Source: Pokkaliibacter sp. MBI-7 (GTDB lineage: Bacteria; Pseudomonadota; Gammaproteobacteria; Pseudomonadales; Balneatricaceae). From it: a DNA stretch of 64,000 bases. The DNA lies in the NCBI RefSeq assembly GCF_029846635.1, contig NZ_JARVTG010000001.1:248001-312000 (forward strand). The letters are read 5' to 3'. This document shows positions 17,680-25,810 of this stretch, piece by piece (position 1 is the first letter of the stretch; each line of letters starts with the position of its first letter). The translations under genes were made by a program, and so were the position numbers. The notes beneath the pieces were generated by a model. That model was given only the letters and a program-made list of their open reading frames with translations, made no database searches and was not told the origin of the DNA.

Positions 17680-19203
17680 TCACAGCACTTTTTCTATCGC
17701 CGCCAGTACGTCCGGTCTGCGTAGCAGCTGACTGGCGCGGTCTATCTCGGGCGCTAACCAGCGATCCTGATGATAGGGCTCAACATGCTGGCGCAACTGC
17801 TGCCATGCCTGCTGCGTGCCCACGCCTTTCGCCTCGGGCAGAAACTCAAATGCCTGGGCGGCAAGCAGATACTCAATGGCCAGTATCTGATAAAGATTGT
17901 CTACAGCTTCCGCCAGTTTCAAGGCAGCACTGGTCCCCATGCTCAGATGGTCTTCCTGCAATGCAGAGGTGATGTAGTTATCTGTCACGGCGGGCTGTGC
18001 CAGTCGCCGGTTGTCTGCCACCAGAGAAGCAGCAACGTACTGGACAATCATCATGCCGGAGTTCACACCACTTTCTGCTACCAGAAACGGCGGTAAGCCG
18101 CTGACCAGAGGATTGATCAGGCGGTCAATCCGGCGTTCAGCCACCCCACCCAGCTCTGCTACCGCCAGGGCCAGCACATCCGCCGCCATGGCGACAGGCT
18201 CACCGTGCGGATTCGCCTGGGATACCACCCGATAGTTATCCGCCGTGCCTATGATCAACGGATTATCGGTTGCCGAGTTCAGCTCAACGTCAACCTGCCC
18301 GGCTGCATGACGCACCTGCTCGCGACAGGCGCCATGAATCTGCGGCATCGAGCGAATGCTCAGGGCGTCCTGAGTGCGGATACCCTGACTGGCCTGCAGT
18401 ACTTCACTGCCCTGCAGCAGGGCGCGCAGATGTTCACCGACCTTCACCACTCCGGCGTAGGGCTTCAATGCCAGCACTTCCGGATCAAACGCAGCGAGCT
18501 GACCACGCAGCGCTTCAAAACTCATGGCACCGGTAATATCAGCCCAATGTATCTGGGTATGAATATCAGCCAGCGCCAGACAGCTCAGGCCGGTCATACA
18601 GGGCGTACCATTAACCAGACTCAAGCCCTCTTTTGCACCCAGCTCAACGACAGGCAATTCAGCCCGTTGCCATGCCTCCGCCGCTGGCATCAACCGACCT
18701 GCATATTCCACCTGACCGACGCCAATCAGCGTCAGGGAGATGTGTGCCATATGGGTCAGATAACCCACCGAACCTTGCGCAGGCACCACCGGCGTGATCT
18801 GCTGATTCAGCATTGCCAGCAAGGCTTCAACCACAGCGCGGCTGATACCGGAGTGACCATGGCTGTAGTTAATGATGGCGGCACATAAGATGGCCCGCAC
18901 CTGCTCAGACTTGAGAGGGTGCCCTACGCCACAGGCATGACTGAGTAAGGTATTGCGTGATAATGCCGCCAGCTGATCAGGCTCCAGCACCACGTTGCAC
19001 AGCGCCCCCAATCCGGTATTGATACCGTAGGCACGCTCCCTTCTGGCAACGATATGCTCGACCACCTGACGTGCCTGAGTAATGCGCCCCCAGGCTTGCT
19101 CTGACAATTGCATCAACGCGTTGTCTCGGGCCACTGCCACTACATCCCGCCAGCTGACGGGAGTATCTCCCACTACAATTGTCTGCACTGCCGTTGACGA
19201 CAT
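17680..19203 (-). CDS. HutH-family protein lacking the MIO-forming Ala-Ser-Gly
   Basis: The 507-residue protein is full length for histidine ammonia-lyase (about 510) and shares its fold markers: YGINTG, LSHACGVG, PAQGSVG, EGLSLVNGT, ATDNPLI, GEPVAMAAD and QEDHLSM. The conserved GSVG (residues 144-147) runs straight into YLTHMAH, so the Ala-Ser-Gly that normally cyclises to the MIO electrophile is deleted with no other length change. Catalytic Tyr (normally in DPYSLR) is Leu281 in DALSIR, and the Phe of the NFH motif is Pro332. Tyr59, His89, Asn198, Arg284 and Glu417 remain. A normal lyase reaction is therefore unlikely. It sits between hutV and hutG; a regulatory, binding or altered catalytic role is inference. 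Confidence 0.88.
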   Translation of the reverse strand: MSSTAVQTIVVGDTPVSWRDVVAVARDNALMQLSEQAWGRITQARQVVEHIVARRERAYGINTGLGALCNVVLEPDQLAALSRNTLLSHACGVGHPLKSEQVRAILCAAIINYSHGHSGISRAVVEALLAMLNQQITPVVPAQGSVGYLTHMAHISLTLIGVGQVEYAGRLMPAAEAWQRAELPVVELGAKEGLSLVNGTPCMTGLSCLALADIHTQIHWADITGAMSFEALRGQLAAFDPEVLALKPYAGVVKVGEHLRALLQGSEVLQASQGIRTQDALSIRSMPQIHGACREQVRHAAGQVDVELNSATDNPLIIGTADNYRVVSQANPHGEPVAMAADVLALAVAELGGVAERRIDRLINPLVSGLPPFLVAESGVNSGMMIVQYVAASLVADNRRLAQPAVTDNYITSALQEDHLSMGTSAALKLAEAVDNLYQILAIEYLLAAQAFEFLPEAKGVGTQQAWQQLRQHVEPYHQDRWLAPEIDRASQLLRRPDVLAAIEKVL

Positions 19204-19284
19204 TTCGCTGACTGCTCCGTTGAAAAAGCGAAGAAAATGCCGCTGCTCAGCGGTGAGCAACGGCTACCAGAAAAGGCTTCGACG

Positions 19285-19312
19285 GCCTGCCTGAAACAGC
19301 TTTCAGGCAGGC
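19285..19312 (-). repeat. Perfect 12-bp hairpin between hutV and the HutH-like gene
   Basis: GCCTGCCTGAAA and TTTCAGGCAGGC form a perfect 12-bp stem with a 4-base loop. The hutV stop codon is inside the stem, and no T run follows on the transcribed (reverse) strand. It is probably an intercistronic hairpin that stabilises the transporter message or lowers expression of the downstream genes, rather than a full terminator. Confidence 0.6.
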
Positions 19313-20163
19313 ACCGCCAGATTCTCGGCACTGGCAGGTGCCGCTTCAGACAGACGAGTGACATGACGCTGTACAAAGCGATTGACGTAGTCGTCAGCGG
19401 GCTGATGCAGGATTTCATCCGGCGTGCCGACCTGAATCAGGGCGCCATCCTTGAGTATGGCGATGCGATTTCCGATACGGATGGCCTCATCCAGGTCATG
19501 GGTAATAAAGACGATGGTTTTGTGCAGGTTCTTCTGCAGTTCGAGCAGCTGATCCTGCATATCGGCTCGAATCAGCGGATCCAGTGCACTGAAGGCTTCA
19601 TCCATGAGGATGATCTCGGTGTCCGCCGCCAGTGCACGTGCCAGGCCCACACGCTGACGCATCCCTCCCGACAGCTGGTCAGGATAGCGGCTCTCATAAC
19701 CCTTCAGCCCCACCGTTTCAATCCAGTAGCGCGCCTGCTGGTCGCACTTGTCTTTATCTTCACCCCGGATGCGCAATCCATAGGCCACGTTATCCAATAC
19801 TGTGCGATGCGGTAGCAGGCCGAAACTCTGAAACACCATGCTGATCTTGCTGCGCCGGAAGCTTTCCAGTGCCTTCTTGTCCAGCTGCACCACATCCTGT
19901 CCGTCGACCAGTATTTCGCCGCTGCTGGGCTCGATCAGCCGGTTGAAGTGACGTACCAGTGTCGACTTGCCCGAGCCGGACAAGCCCATGATGACGAAAA
20001 TTTCTCCAGCGTTGATCTGCAATGACAGGTTATTGACACCAATCGTGCAACCGGTTTTAGCCAGTACATCGCCCTTGCTGCTACCGGAGCGGATCATGGA
20101 CATGGCTTCGCTGGCGCGGTGACCGAATACTTTATAGACGTTGCGTACTTCAATCTTGCTCAT
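19303..20163 (-). CDS. hutV: Histidine-type ABC transporter ATP-binding protein
   Basis: ATPase of an ABC importer of the glycine betaine/proline (quaternary amine) family. The 286-residue protein has Walker A GLSGSGKST, the signature LSGGMRQRV and Walker B IILMDEAFSALDP. The N-terminal KVFGHRASEAMSMIRSGSSK segment is typical of this family. It lacks the long C-terminal CBS domains of ProV. The ATG at 20163 has GAGG 8 bases upstream. It lies 10 bases after hutW and next to hut genes, so histidine uptake (HutVWX) is the likely function, as in Sinorhizobium and Pseudomonas hut loci. Substrate is inferred from context. Confidence 0.9.
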   Translation of the reverse strand: MSKIEVRNVYKVFGHRASEAMSMIRSGSSKGDVLAKTGCTIGVNNLSLQINAGEIFVIMGLSGSGKSTLVRHFNRLIEPSSGEILVDGQDVVQLDKKALESFRRSKISMVFQSFGLLPHRTVLDNVAYGLRIRGEDKDKCDQQARYWIETVGLKGYESRYPDQLSGGMRQRVGLARALAADTEIILMDEAFSALDPLIRADMQDQLLELQKNLHKTIVFITHDLDEAIRIGNRIAILKDGALIQVGTPDEILHQPADDYVNRFVQRHVTRLSEAAPASAENLAVPA

Positions 20164-20173
20164 GATCTTTTCC

Positions 20174-21019
20174 TCACAGGTGATGACGTGGCTTGCCATA
20201 GGCCTGAGTAATGCGGTCAATCACTACAGCGAGAATAACGATGGCCAGCCCCGCTTCCAGCCCTTTGCCGACATCCAGGGTCTGAATACCGATCAGGACG
20301 TCCTCACCCAGACCACGGGCGCCGATCATCGAGGCAATCACCACCATCGACAGTGCCATCATGGTCGTCTGGTTCAGACCCGCCATGATGCTGGGCAGAG
20401 CGAGCGGAATCTGCACACCAAACAGCTTCTGCCATCGGTTGGCACCGAAAGACGTCACCGCCTCCATCACCTCTTTATCTACCTGGCGGATACCAAGGTC
20501 AGTCAGGCGAATCAACGGCGGGGCTGCATAGATCACAGTGGCGAGAATCGCTGGCACCTTGCCCAGACCAAACAGCATCAGCACCGGGATCAGATAGACG
20601 AAGCTGGGCATGGTCTGCATGATGTCGAGCATCGGCAGCAACACAGTACGAAAACGATCATTGCCTGCGGAAAGAATCCCCAGCGGTATACCTACCGCCA
20701 CTGACAGCAGGGTGGCAACCATCATCAGGGCCAGGGTCTGCATCAGTTTGTCCCACAGGCCGACGGCACCGACGAAATACAGCAAGGCCACCACGACCAC
20801 CACTTGTGCCCAGCGTTTGCTGGCATGCCAGGCCAGTGCCCCTGCCAGTATCAGGAAAGCCCACCAGGGGATGGCGCGCAGCAATCCCTCAAGGCCAACA
20901 ATCAAACTCAGAATGGAATCCGAAACATGGCGCAGGGAATCGCCATAACGCATGACCAGCCAGTCAACAAAATTGTTGATGCCATCAGCCATCGAAAAGG
21001 TAAGGTTCTTTGGAAACAT
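20174..21019 (-). CDS. hutW: Histidine-type ABC transporter permease
   Basis: The 281-residue inner-membrane protein has about six to seven hydrophobic segments and the binding-protein-dependent permease loop, MEAVTSFGANRWQKLFGVQIP, which docks the ATPase. It belongs to the ProW-like class and starts MFPKNLTFSMADGINNFVDW. GGGAG lies 8 bases before the ATG. It is separated from hutX by 115 bases that contain a stable hairpin, and from hutV by 10 bases, so it is translated in the same operon. Histidine is the inferred substrate. Confidence 0.9.
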   Translation of the reverse strand: MFPKNLTFSMADGINNFVDWLVMRYGDSLRHVSDSILSLIVGLEGLLRAIPWWAFLILAGALAWHASKRWAQVVVVVALLYFVGAVGLWDKLMQTLALMMVATLLSVAVGIPLGILSAGNDRFRTVLLPMLDIMQTMPSFVYLIPVLMLFGLGKVPAILATVIYAAPPLIRLTDLGIRQVDKEVMEAVTSFGANRWQKLFGVQIPLALPSIMAGLNQTTMMALSMVVIASMIGARGLGEDVLIGIQTLDVGKGLEAGLAIVILAVVIDRITQAYGKPRHHL

Positions 21020-21039
21020 CGGCGTACTCCCTCGTGCCT

Positions 21040-21059
21040 GCCGCCATCACGGTGGCGGC
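21040..21059 (-). repeat. Intercistronic hairpin between hutX and hutW
   Basis: GCCGCCA and TGGCGGC form a 7-bp GC-rich stem with a 6-base loop, 20 bases before the hutW start. No T run follows on the coding strand. Hairpins at this position commonly protect the upstream mRNA, so that the binding protein is made in excess of the membrane components. Confidence 0.5.
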
Positions 21060-21134
21060 TCTGGCAACGATATGCAATCGCAGCAGCTCAGGTGACGCAG
21101 TATCAGCACCACCCGGCTCCTCACATAGTCCGGC

Positions 21135-22127
21135 TTACTGCACGGCAGCGGTAATCTTGTCCGCCGCTTCAGCACTTACCCATTGCTTCCAGATTTCCGG
21201 ATGTTCCTTCAGGAACAGCCTGGCAAGTTCGGCACTGCTGAGCTTTTCATCGGTCTGGCGAGCCAGGCTCTTGTTCAGCATGTCGATGGGCACATTGACC
21301 TTGGACAGCACATCAATCAGTTCAGGTGCTTCACCTTCGAAGGCCTTGGACACACCCACCTGAATCTTGATTTCCTTCACGTCTTCAGGCTTTTCCTGCA
21401 ACTGCACCAGATCGTACTTGCCGAGCATGGCAGTAGGTGACCAGTAATAAGACAGAATGGGCTGGCCACGCTTGTAGCTGGAGGCGATGGCTGCATCCAG
21501 CGCCGGGCCGGTACCGGGGCGGAAGTTCACGAATTTGTCTTCCAGACTGTATTCCTTGAGCTTCTCGCTGTTTTCCAGCTCACAGGTCCAGCCTGCCGGG
21601 CAGTTATAGAAGCGGCCTTTGCCGGGTTCTTCGGGGTCAGCAAACAGACTGACATACCGTGACAGGTCGGCAATGCTCTTGAGGTCAGGCGCGCTGGCTT
21701 TGATACCACGCTTGGCATCGCCCTCAACCAGATAACGGGGGACGTACCAACCTTCTGTGGCACCCACGATTGGCGCGCCAACACCCACCACCTTGCCTGC
21801 CGCTGCGGCCTTGTTCCAGGCATCACTACGACCGATCCACTCTTCCGCAAATACCTGAATGTCATTGTTGGCCAGCGCCTGCTCCATGGTAATGGAGTTT
21901 CCGGGCAGCGCATCGGTGCTGCAGCCGTAGCCCTTCTCCAGCACGGTCTGCATCAGGTCCGTCAGGAACATGCCACTTTCCCAGTTGATACCTGCAAACT
22001 TTACGGTCTTACCAGAACCACACCAGGTATCAGCACTGGCAGCCTGTGTCATGGTCATGGCACCAGTAATGGCCACCGCCAGACAGCTGGCCTTGAGTAC
22101 TTTCCGGTTAATCGGTGATGCTTTCAT
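21135..22127 (-). CDS. hutX: Periplasmic binding protein of the histidine-type ABC transporter
   Basis: The 330-residue protein has a Sec signal peptide (basic start MKASPINRKVLKAS, hydrophobic AVAITGAMTM, cleavage after QAASA). The mature part is of the OpuAC/ProX fold: WCGSGKTVKFAGINWESG, EEWIGRSDAWN, and GTGPALDAAI. It binds the substrate in the periplasm and hands it to HutW. Aromatic residues that form the ligand cage are plentiful but cannot be assigned by eye. GAGG lies 8 bases before the ATG at 22127; an upstream start at 22139 is less likely. It is the first gene of the unit that has a HutC-type operator about 145 bases upstream. Confidence 0.9.
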   Translation of the reverse strand: MKASPINRKVLKASCLAVAITGAMTMTQAASADTWCGSGKTVKFAGINWESGMFLTDLMQTVLEKGYGCSTDALPGNSITMEQALANNDIQVFAEEWIGRSDAWNKAAAAGKVVGVGAPIVGATEGWYVPRYLVEGDAKRGIKASAPDLKSIADLSRYVSLFADPEEPGKGRFYNCPAGWTCELENSEKLKEYSLEDKFVNFRPGTGPALDAAIASSYKRGQPILSYYWSPTAMLGKYDLVQLQEKPEDVKEIKIQVGVSKAFEGEAPELIDVLSKVNVPIDMLNKSLARQTDEKLSSAELARLFLKEHPEIWKQWVSAEAADKITAAVQ

Positions 22128-22528
22128 CGTCGTCCTCACAGTAATGGGAAGTTATTGCGGATGACTCAGTCCCTTATCAGCCAGATCTTGTTGTCACGTA
22201 CTCCGACGTGTTTTTATGCGACAGCATCTCGTATCTGCAGGCTTACCTTAGCGCTCAAGACATAAGTACCTGTATATACAATTGACCCGATACTAGGTTG
22301 ATTTTTGTTCGGATGCAATACGGTAAACAGCAAAAACGAACAGAAAAAACGCTCGATTTCAGTGCCTGAAAAATGCGTTTTGCCTGATTTAAAGGCAGTA
22401 AAAATGAAATCAGCTGGATACGGGCAAAACGAGGAACAAGCAGCCCGTTACAACAACGGGCTGGCTAGTCGACAGGCAGAAATGAAGGGATAGAAACGCA
22501 CCACGATGGCGCAGATAAAATACAGAAT
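22128..22528 (-). promoter_or_regulatory. hutX upstream region with HutC-type operator
   Basis: This 401-base gene-free stretch holds the palindrome TGTATATACA at 22271-22280, the core of HutC operators known in Klebsiella and Pseudomonas. The same decamer lies between hutC and hutF. It is placed for repression of the hutX transcript in the absence of urocanate. Nearby TTGTAT and TACTTAT-like boxes on the reverse strand may be promoter elements overlapped by the operator. I saw no sigma-54 box (TGGCAC-N5-TTGC). The ORF-like stretches on the + strand have no ribosome-binding site. Confidence 0.65.
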
Positions 22529-23140
22529 TCAGGCAGACGCAGAACGAAAAACAAGCTTCATTATGCACACCGTACTGGCTGCAGCCGTTATCAGTTTCAA
22601 CATAGACGGAACATCACTGGCACTCCGCTCCACCACCAGCGTATCCAGAGGCTGCAATGACCAGGCAGCATCAGCCAGGCTCAGTTCAACACTGCCACTT
22701 TGCACAAACACCACCAGCACATCGGCCTCAATGGTCTCCTGCATATACCAGCGCTCCCCCTGGTGCCAGGAGACATCCGCCACCACCTGCCCCTCCGCAT
22801 AGATCAGATTGAGATCGCGAATAGGCCCGTCAATTAGTCGGCATTCAACTTCACTGGCGCCAGAGAACGGCCATGCCTGACCTGTATGCAACGGCGGCGA
22901 GTCCTCACCATCGATGGTCAGAACCATACCTTCTCCCTTAATCACCGATATCACCCGGCGATAACCGTCAAAGGCAGAAAACGGGCCTGCAGCACCGATA
23001 TCCGCTACCGAGATACGCCAGAGGAAACGTCTGCTATCGGCAGGGTCATCACGACGAAAGATTTCTGTCGTAGTACCGCCACCGTTTTTCCAGGGCATGA
23101 CGGTACAGCTGGCAAGAGGAAGGTAGGTGACTTGGCTCAT
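22529..23140 (-). CDS. hutD: HutD family protein
   Basis: The 203-residue cupin-like protein begins MSQVTYLPLASCTVMPWKNG and carries the HutD signature WKNGGGTTTEIFR and WRISVADIGAAGPFS. HutD is a bicupin. In Pseudomonas fluorescens it has been described as a governor that sets an upper limit on hut operon activity, possibly by binding a pathway intermediate. The ATG at 23140 is used; the extra N-terminal residues of the longer frame lack a ribosome-binding site. It follows hutC by 66 bases in the same direction, the usual hutCD order. Confidence 0.9.
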   Translation of the reverse strand: MSQVTYLPLASCTVMPWKNGGGTTTEIFRRDDPADSRRFLWRISVADIGAAGPFSAFDGYRRVISVIKGEGMVLTIDGEDSPPLHTGQAWPFSGASEVECRLIDGPIRDLNLIYAEGQVVADVSWHQGERWYMQETIEADVLVVFVQSGSVELSLADAAWSLQPLDTLVVERSASDVPSMLKLITAAASTVCIMKLVFRSASA

Positions 23141-23206
23141 TATGATCTCTGTGAGAAGCACACTCCGGTCACTGGCAGCAGCGACCTGATGCGGATGGAT
23201 GGAATA

Positions 23207-23983
23207 TTACGAATCCCCTTGCTTGAAGTGACCTTCCAGACGATGGCGCGTGCCGGGATAGAGCAGGCGCGCAGACGTTACCACCCTTCGCTGCGACCAG
23301 GTGCGGCGACGAATCAGCAAACAGGGCTCGGTGGCGCTGATATGCAACAGCTGCTGTTCCCAGGGCGCCGCCAGCACTGCCTCGACCACATGTTCTCCTT
23401 CGGTCAGAGGCGCGATCTGACTGAGATAGGTAAACGGAGTCTGCCGGGAGAAGTCCTGCTGCAGGTAGTCCGGGACCAGCTCAGGGTTGACGTAGCGATC
23501 TTCAATCTGAATGGCCTCATCGTTGTCGTAATGCACGATCACCGAATGAAACACCGGTGCTCCCTCACGAATCCCCAGCGCAATGGCTTGCTCAGTCGTT
23601 GCGCTACCGCGTTCCATCTTGATGATTTCAGCATGGTGGCGATGACGGCGTGCGGCGATTTCATCAGCAATGTTATGCACTTCGAACAGTGCAGAGTGCC
23701 CCTTGGCTTCAGCGACGAAGGTTCCGACACCCTGCATTCTGACCAGATGACCATCCACCGTCAGCTCGCGCAGCGCACGGTTGATGGTCATCCGGCTGAA
23801 GCCCAGCTCCTTGACCAGCTCACTTTCGGATGGCACCCGGTGATGCGGTGGCCAGTTGCCATTGCGGATCTGGCCGAGAATCATCTGTTTAACCTGCATA
23901 TACAGAGGTGCCGGGCCGTTCTGCCCCAGCCCCTCGGCTGCTGCTGATGACTCGGAAACATCCTGACCTAGATCTCTACTCAC
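23207..23983 (-). CDS. hutC: Histidine utilisation repressor (GntR/HutC family)
   Basis: The 258-residue regulator has an N-terminal winged helix (PLYMQVKQMILGQI, RVPSESELVKELGFSRMTINRALREL, GVGTFVAE). A C-terminal UTRA ligand domain (SVIVHYDNDEAIQIEDRYVNP, ISATEPCLLIRRRTWS) follows, the HutC subfamily layout, where urocanate is the usual inducer. The start is a GTG at 23983 with AGGAG 8 bases upstream. It is divergent from hutF across an intergenic region that carries the TGTATATACA operator, which suggests autoregulation along with control of hutF and of hutXWV. Confidence 0.94.
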   Translation of the reverse strand: MSRDLGQDVSESSAAAEGLGQNGPAPLYMQVKQMILGQIRNGNWPPHHRVPSESELVKELGFSRMTINRALRELTVDGHLVRMQGVGTFVAEAKGHSALFEVHNIADEIAARRHRHHAEIIKMERGSATTEQAIALGIREGAPVFHSVIVHYDNDEAIQIEDRYVNPELVPDYLQQDFSRQTPFTYLSQIAPLTEGEHVVEAVLAAPWEQQLLHISATEPCLLIRRRTWSQRRVVTSARLLYPGTRHRLEGHFKQGDS

Positions 23984-24041
23984 CCATTGTTCTCCTGCAA
24001 AGCACGGGCATCAGGGATAAATTGATTTGCCCCACTATAAC

Positions 24042-24061
24042 GTATATATATGTATATACAA
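24042..24061. promoter_or_regulatory. HutC-type operator between hutC and hutF
   Basis: The palindrome TGTATATACA at 24052-24061 is identical to the one upstream of hutX, and an adjacent CGTATATATA at 24042-24051 may be a second, weaker site. The position, 60-70 bases from the hutC start and about 200 from hutF, fits joint repression of both divergent promoters. Confidence 0.7.
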
Positions 24062-24254
24062 CACACTTTCTCAACTCTACTCAGGTGACGGCCATACTGC
24101 CCTGTGCACCACACTCTGCACAGACGCAGTGGCAGTGAGAAGCAGGACAATTCCGCGATGAGGCTTGTGTGCAGCTATCCTGCCTCAAGGCCTGCGCAGC
24201 CTCCCCGCCCGTCTTCACCTGACAAAACTGCATTCAATCTAGAAGGCATTGGCC

Positions 24255-25622
24255 ATGGCTGTCTACTTTTCCGATCTTGCCCTGCTGCCTGACGGCTGGG
24301 CTTCCAACGTACGTATCACCGTATCATCACAGGGTATGATCGAGCACATCGAGGTCAATACCAGCGCCAACGGTGCAGAGCGCCTTAGTGGACCACTGCT
24401 TCCAGGCATGCCGAACCTGCACTCCCACGCCTTTCAGCGTGCCATGGCAGGTCTTGCCGAGGTAGCGGGCAACCCGCAGGACAGCTTCTGGACATGGCGT
24501 GATCTGATGTACCGCATGCTGGGCAATATGCAACCAGAAGACGTATCCGCTATTGCCACCCAGCTTTACATCGAAATGCTCAAGGCCGGCTACACCAGCG
24601 TGGCCGAGTTTCATTATCTGCACCACGACATCCATGGCCAGCCATACACCAACCCCGCCGAACTGGGCTTACGTATCAGTGAGGCTGCAGCGCAAGCAGG
24701 TATAGGTCTGACACTCCTGCCCGTGATGTATGCCCATTCCGGCTTTGGTGGCCAGTCGCCGATGGAAGGCCAGCGCCGCTTTATCAACAGCATCGACAGC
24801 TACAGCGCATTGCTGACACAGTTGAGTGATCAGCTGGCCAGACAGCCTTTGCAGCGTACCGGCCTGTGCTTCCACTCACTGCGGGCGGTGACACCGGATC
24901 AGTTGCATTCGTTACTCAATCATTTCTCCGATACAAGTCTGCCAGTACATATTCACATTGCCGAGCAGATGAAAGAGGTCAACGATTGTCTGAGCTGGAG
25001 TGGTCAGCGCCCTGTCGAATGGCTGCTCAATAACACGGCGGTCGATCCGCGCTGGTGTCTGGTACACGCGACTCATCTGAATGATGAAGAGTGCAGACGT
25101 CTGGCCACCTCGCAGGCAATTGCCGGCCTGTGTATTACCACCGAAGCCAATCTCGGCGACGGCATTTTCCCGGCTACTGAATATCTCGCTGCGGGCGGAC
25201 AATTCGGCATCGGCAGTGACAGCCATGTCAGCGTCAGCATGATGGAAGAATTGCGCTGGCTGGAATACGGACAGCGCCTGCGGGATCAGAAGCGCAATCG
25301 TCTTACCCACCCTCATCAAAAACACGTCGCTGACTACCTCTACCATGGCGCACTGCAAGGCGGTGCTCAAGCACTCGGGCAGCCGATTGGCAAACTGGAG
25401 GCTGGCTACCGTGCCGACTGGCTGGTAATCGACGGACAGGCGCCTTTTATCGCCAGCAGCCGCCCGGATGACGTACTCAACCGCTGGCTATTTGCGGGTA
25501 ATAGCCGCCAGATTCGCGACGTGATGGTGGGCGGAAAATGGCAGGTGCGTGATGGTCACCATGCGCTGGAGGAGCAGGCGGCAGAACGCTTCACGGTCAC
25601 TTTGCGCAAGCTTTTCAGCTGA
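24255..25622 (+). CDS. hutF: Formimidoylglutamate deiminase
   Basis: HutF converts N-formimidoylglutamate to N-formylglutamate and ammonia, feeding HutG. The 455-residue amidohydrolase has the metal site HSHAFQRAMAG, then VHIHIAEQ, LVHATHL and GSDSHVSVSMMEELRWLEYGQRL, the HutF-specific pattern around the last metal-binding Asp. The ATG at 24255 is preferred (AGAAGG upstream) over a TTG at 24249. It is divergent from hutC. The upstream enzymes for its substrate (HutH, HutU, HutI) are not in this window, apart from the altered HutH-like protein. Confidence 0.95.
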   Translation: MAVYFSDLALLPDGWASNVRITVSSQGMIEHIEVNTSANGAERLSGPLLPGMPNLHSHAFQRAMAGLAEVAGNPQDSFWTWRDLMYRMLGNMQPEDVSAIATQLYIEMLKAGYTSVAEFHYLHHDIHGQPYTNPAELGLRISEAAAQAGIGLTLLPVMYAHSGFGGQSPMEGQRRFINSIDSYSALLTQLSDQLARQPLQRTGLCFHSLRAVTPDQLHSLLNHFSDTSLPVHIHIAEQMKEVNDCLSWSGQRPVEWLLNNTAVDPRWCLVHATHLNDEECRRLATSQAIAGLCITTEANLGDGIFPATEYLAAGGQFGIGSDSHVSVSMMEELRWLEYGQRLRDQKRNRLTHPHQKHVADYLYHGALQGGAQALGQPIGKLEAGYRADWLVIDGQAPFIASSRPDDVLNRWLFAGNSRQIRDVMVGGKWQVRDGHHALEEQAAERFTVTLRKLFS

Positions 25623-25647
25623 TAAATACACATCACAGCCCCCTGAT

Positions 25648-25678
25648 CAGCAGCCTGTTGGTTAAAAACAGGCTGCTG
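25648..25678 (+). terminator. Strong hairpin after hutF
   Basis: CAGCAGCCTGTT and AACAGGCTGCTG form a perfect 12-bp stem with a 7-base loop, 25 bases after the hutF stop. The following ACGTTAGC has no T run, so it may act as a transcript end stabiliser or a factor-assisted terminator. Confidence 0.5.
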
Positions 25679-25810
25679 ACGTTAGCTACCAACACCATAG
25701 GCAGACCCAATTAGTCTTTTATCCATCCCTTGGGTAGACTCCCGCTCAGTTTAGCTATCGATAACAGCGGCCCGCACTGGCCAGCACACCTGACTGAATA
25801 AGGAATCCCC

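Noticed and set aside
22128..22280. Sigma-54 promoter for the hut genes, as in some pseudomonads
   Set aside because: No TGGCAC-N5-TTGC box was found upstream of hutX on either strand; only the HutC-type palindrome is evident.
22305..22493. 62-residue ORF in the hutX upstream region
   Set aside because: It starts with TTG, has no ribosome-binding site, and lies in the regulatory region close to the HutC operator.
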